Source of the DNA: Bradyrhizobium rifense
Lineage (GTDB): Bacteria > Pseudomonadota > Alphaproteobacteria > Rhizobiales > Xanthobacteraceae
Direction: 5' to 3'
DNA length: 64,000 bases
NCBI RefSeq assembly: GCF_008123425.1
Contig: NZ_VSSS01000041.1
Span: forward strand, 169,001 to 233,000
Shown: positions 63,157 through 64,000 of the stretch, in pieces
Numbering within the stretch: position 1 is the stretch's first letter
How the letters are laid out: the number at the start of each line of letters is the position of its first letter
The notes under the pieces: model-generated
What the model was told of the DNA's origin: nothing
What the model saw: only the letters and a program-made list of their open reading frames with translations
Databases searched by the model: none
Made by a program: the position numbers and the translations under genes

Positions 63157-63744
63157 TTAGGCCGCGTGCGCTTGGAGGGCGCGAACTACCCTCCGTTTGG
63201 GCAGGGCGGCGCCGGTCGGGACGATCATTCCCTCGGCGCCATCCAGCGCACCGGCCTGGAATTCGATCGCCAGGAGGCGGTCTCGCTCGAACAGGCCGGG
63301 CAGCACCAGCGCGCCGGTCTTCTCGGGCGAGAAGCCGAAACGGGCGTAGTAGGGCGCATCGCCGAGCAGGATCACGGCGGCATGCCCGCGCGCCCGGGCG
63401 GCGGCCAGCGCTTGTTGCATCAGCGCGGCGCCGATCCCGAGCTCGCGGCAGGCAGGGTCCACCGCCAAGGGTCCGAGGACCAGAGCGGGCCTGCCTCCGG
63501 CGCTGACGTGCCACAGCCGCACGGTTCCCACGAGTGTCCCCTCGCGCACTGCCGACAGGGCAAGGCCTGCGGCAGGTGCACGTCCGTCGCGCAGGCGCTC
63601 GCAGGTGCGGCCATGGCGGTCTTCGCCAAAGCTGGCATCCAGCAGTGCTTCACGCATCGTGACGTCGACAGCACGTTCCGCACGGATCGCGAACGGAGCG
63701 GCTTTCGAAGTGAGGGCGACTTGTGGCTTCCGAAAAGCAGTCAT
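63157..63744 (-). CDS. GNAT N-acetyltransferase
   Basis: The 195-residue GNAT has acetyl-CoA motif A in LGPLAVDPACRELGIGAALMQQAL. The segment LLGDAPYYARFGFSPE is typical of the YhbS-like subgroup. The position between ridA and the ornithine decarboxylase suggests a role in polyamine acetylation, but this is inference; the substrate cannot be read. Confidence 0.85.
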   Translation of the reverse strand: MTAFRKPQVALTSKAAPFAIRAERAVDVTMREALLDASFGEDRHGRTCERLRDGRAPAAGLALSAVREGTLVGTVRLWHVSAGGRPALVLGPLAVDPACRELGIGAALMQQALAAARARGHAAVILLGDAPYYARFGFSPEKTGALVLPGLFERDRLLAIEFQAGALDGAEGMIVPTGAALPKRRVVRALQAHAA

Positions 63745-63822
63745 GGCGCGTCAGTCCCCGCTTGAGCTGACGTGCGCGCGGCACGCCAGTCCAAGGCGTC
63801 GTCAGAATGGCAATGTCAGGAA

Positions 63823-63844
63823 GGGAGCCGGCGGACCGGCTCCC
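63823..63844 (-). terminator. Intrinsic terminator after the decarboxylase gene
   Basis: GGGAGCCGG and CCGGCTCCC form a 9-bp perfect stem with a four-base loop, downstream (leftward) of the decarboxylase stop and followed by TTCCT. Confidence 0.55.
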
Positions 63845-63875
63845 GGGTTCGTCTGGCCTCTGAAAAAGAGGCTGC

Positions 63876-64000
63876 TTAGATGTGGTATGTCCTCAGCGGC
63901 GGGATGCCGTTGAACGCCACCGCTGAGTAGGTCGACGTATAGGCCCCGGTGCCTTCGATCAGCAGCTTGTCGCCGATCTCGAGCGTCACCGGAAGCGGAT
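63876..64000 (-). CDS. C-terminal end of type III PLP-dependent ornithine/lysine decarboxylase (partial)
   Basis: The leftward frame enters from the right edge and ends at TAA (63876-63878). The last ~41 residues read PVTLEIGDKLLIEGTGAYTS then YSAVAFNGIPPLRTYHI, the typical C-terminus of alanine-racemase-fold ornithine/diaminopimelate decarboxylases. It would make putrescine for homospermidine synthase. Only the tail is visible. Confidence 0.85.
   Translation of the reverse strand, partial: PLPVTLEIGDKLLIEGTGAYTSTYSAVAFNGIPPLRTYHI

Noticed and set aside
1..64000. CRISPR arrays, complete insertion sequences, integrase or transposase genes
   Set aside because: None seen; no regularly spaced short repeats and no DDE or tyrosine/serine recombinase motifs.

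Overview
The window looks like a chromosomal segment of a Bradyrhizobium-type alphaproteobacterium. Supporting this (established knowledge plus sequence reading) are a homospermidine synthase / type III ornithine decarboxylase polyamine locus, a DUF3551 protein, an HvrA-like H-NS protein, many tiny Bradyrhizobium-style hypothetical proteins, a Zur-boxed znuABC locus and high-GC coding bias in the right half. No marker fixes the species.

Layout. (1) 1-7.6 kb: a type I secretion locus. It holds the C-terminal end of a very large repetitive Ca-binding exoprotein, a caspase-fold protein that has lost both catalytic residues, a leftward HlyD adaptor, a rightward HlyB-type ABC exporter with a cysteine-less C39-like domain, and an H-NS-family gene. 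(2) 7.6-22.3 kb: a lower-GC accessory stretch with long spacers, several very small helical proteins, an acidic low-complexity 595-residue protein, an acyltransferase-3, a JmjC/cupin-like oxygenase, a NYN-domain protein, a VanZ-like protein, a DprE1/DprE2-like oxidase-reductase pair and two degenerate tRNA-Thr-like genes. (3) 22.7-36.4 kb: a compact NRPS/PKS cluster of high GC. It has a rightward SGNH-like protein, a leftward PKS (KS-AT-KR-DH-ACP-TE) and a divergent NRPS. The NRPS adenylation domain is interrupted twice, by a luciferase-like monooxygenase and by a methyltransferase, and its specificity residues read close to the glycine code. The cluster lies between two ~345-bp direct repeats (20.8 and 37.7 kb); the right copy carries a dead version of a small gene. 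(4) 36.7-38.9 kb: PilZ protein, a secreted micro-protein, a repeat and a four-hairpin candidate small RNA read leftward. (5) 39-64 kb: core-like genes. These are htpG, a MarR/FAD-monooxygenase divergon with two clear palindromic operators, a TTT-type solute-binding protein, an acyl-CoA ligase, an ACP / adenylate-forming enzyme / SDR mini-cluster, sodB, a Zur-controlled zinc operon (His-rich membrane peptide, znuC, znuB, znuA, COG0523 GTPase, WD40 protein), MgtC-like, acetoacetate decarboxylase, and hss-ridA-GNAT-odc.

How it works together. The strongest candidate for something undescribed is the NRPS/PKS pair. The NRPS is predicted to load glycine, oxidise and N-methylate it in cis, and pass it to the PKS for one extension, ketoreduction, dehydration and thioesterase release. 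The product is inference. The left T1SS locus would export the giant adhesin-like protein; no outer-membrane TolC-like component is visible here.
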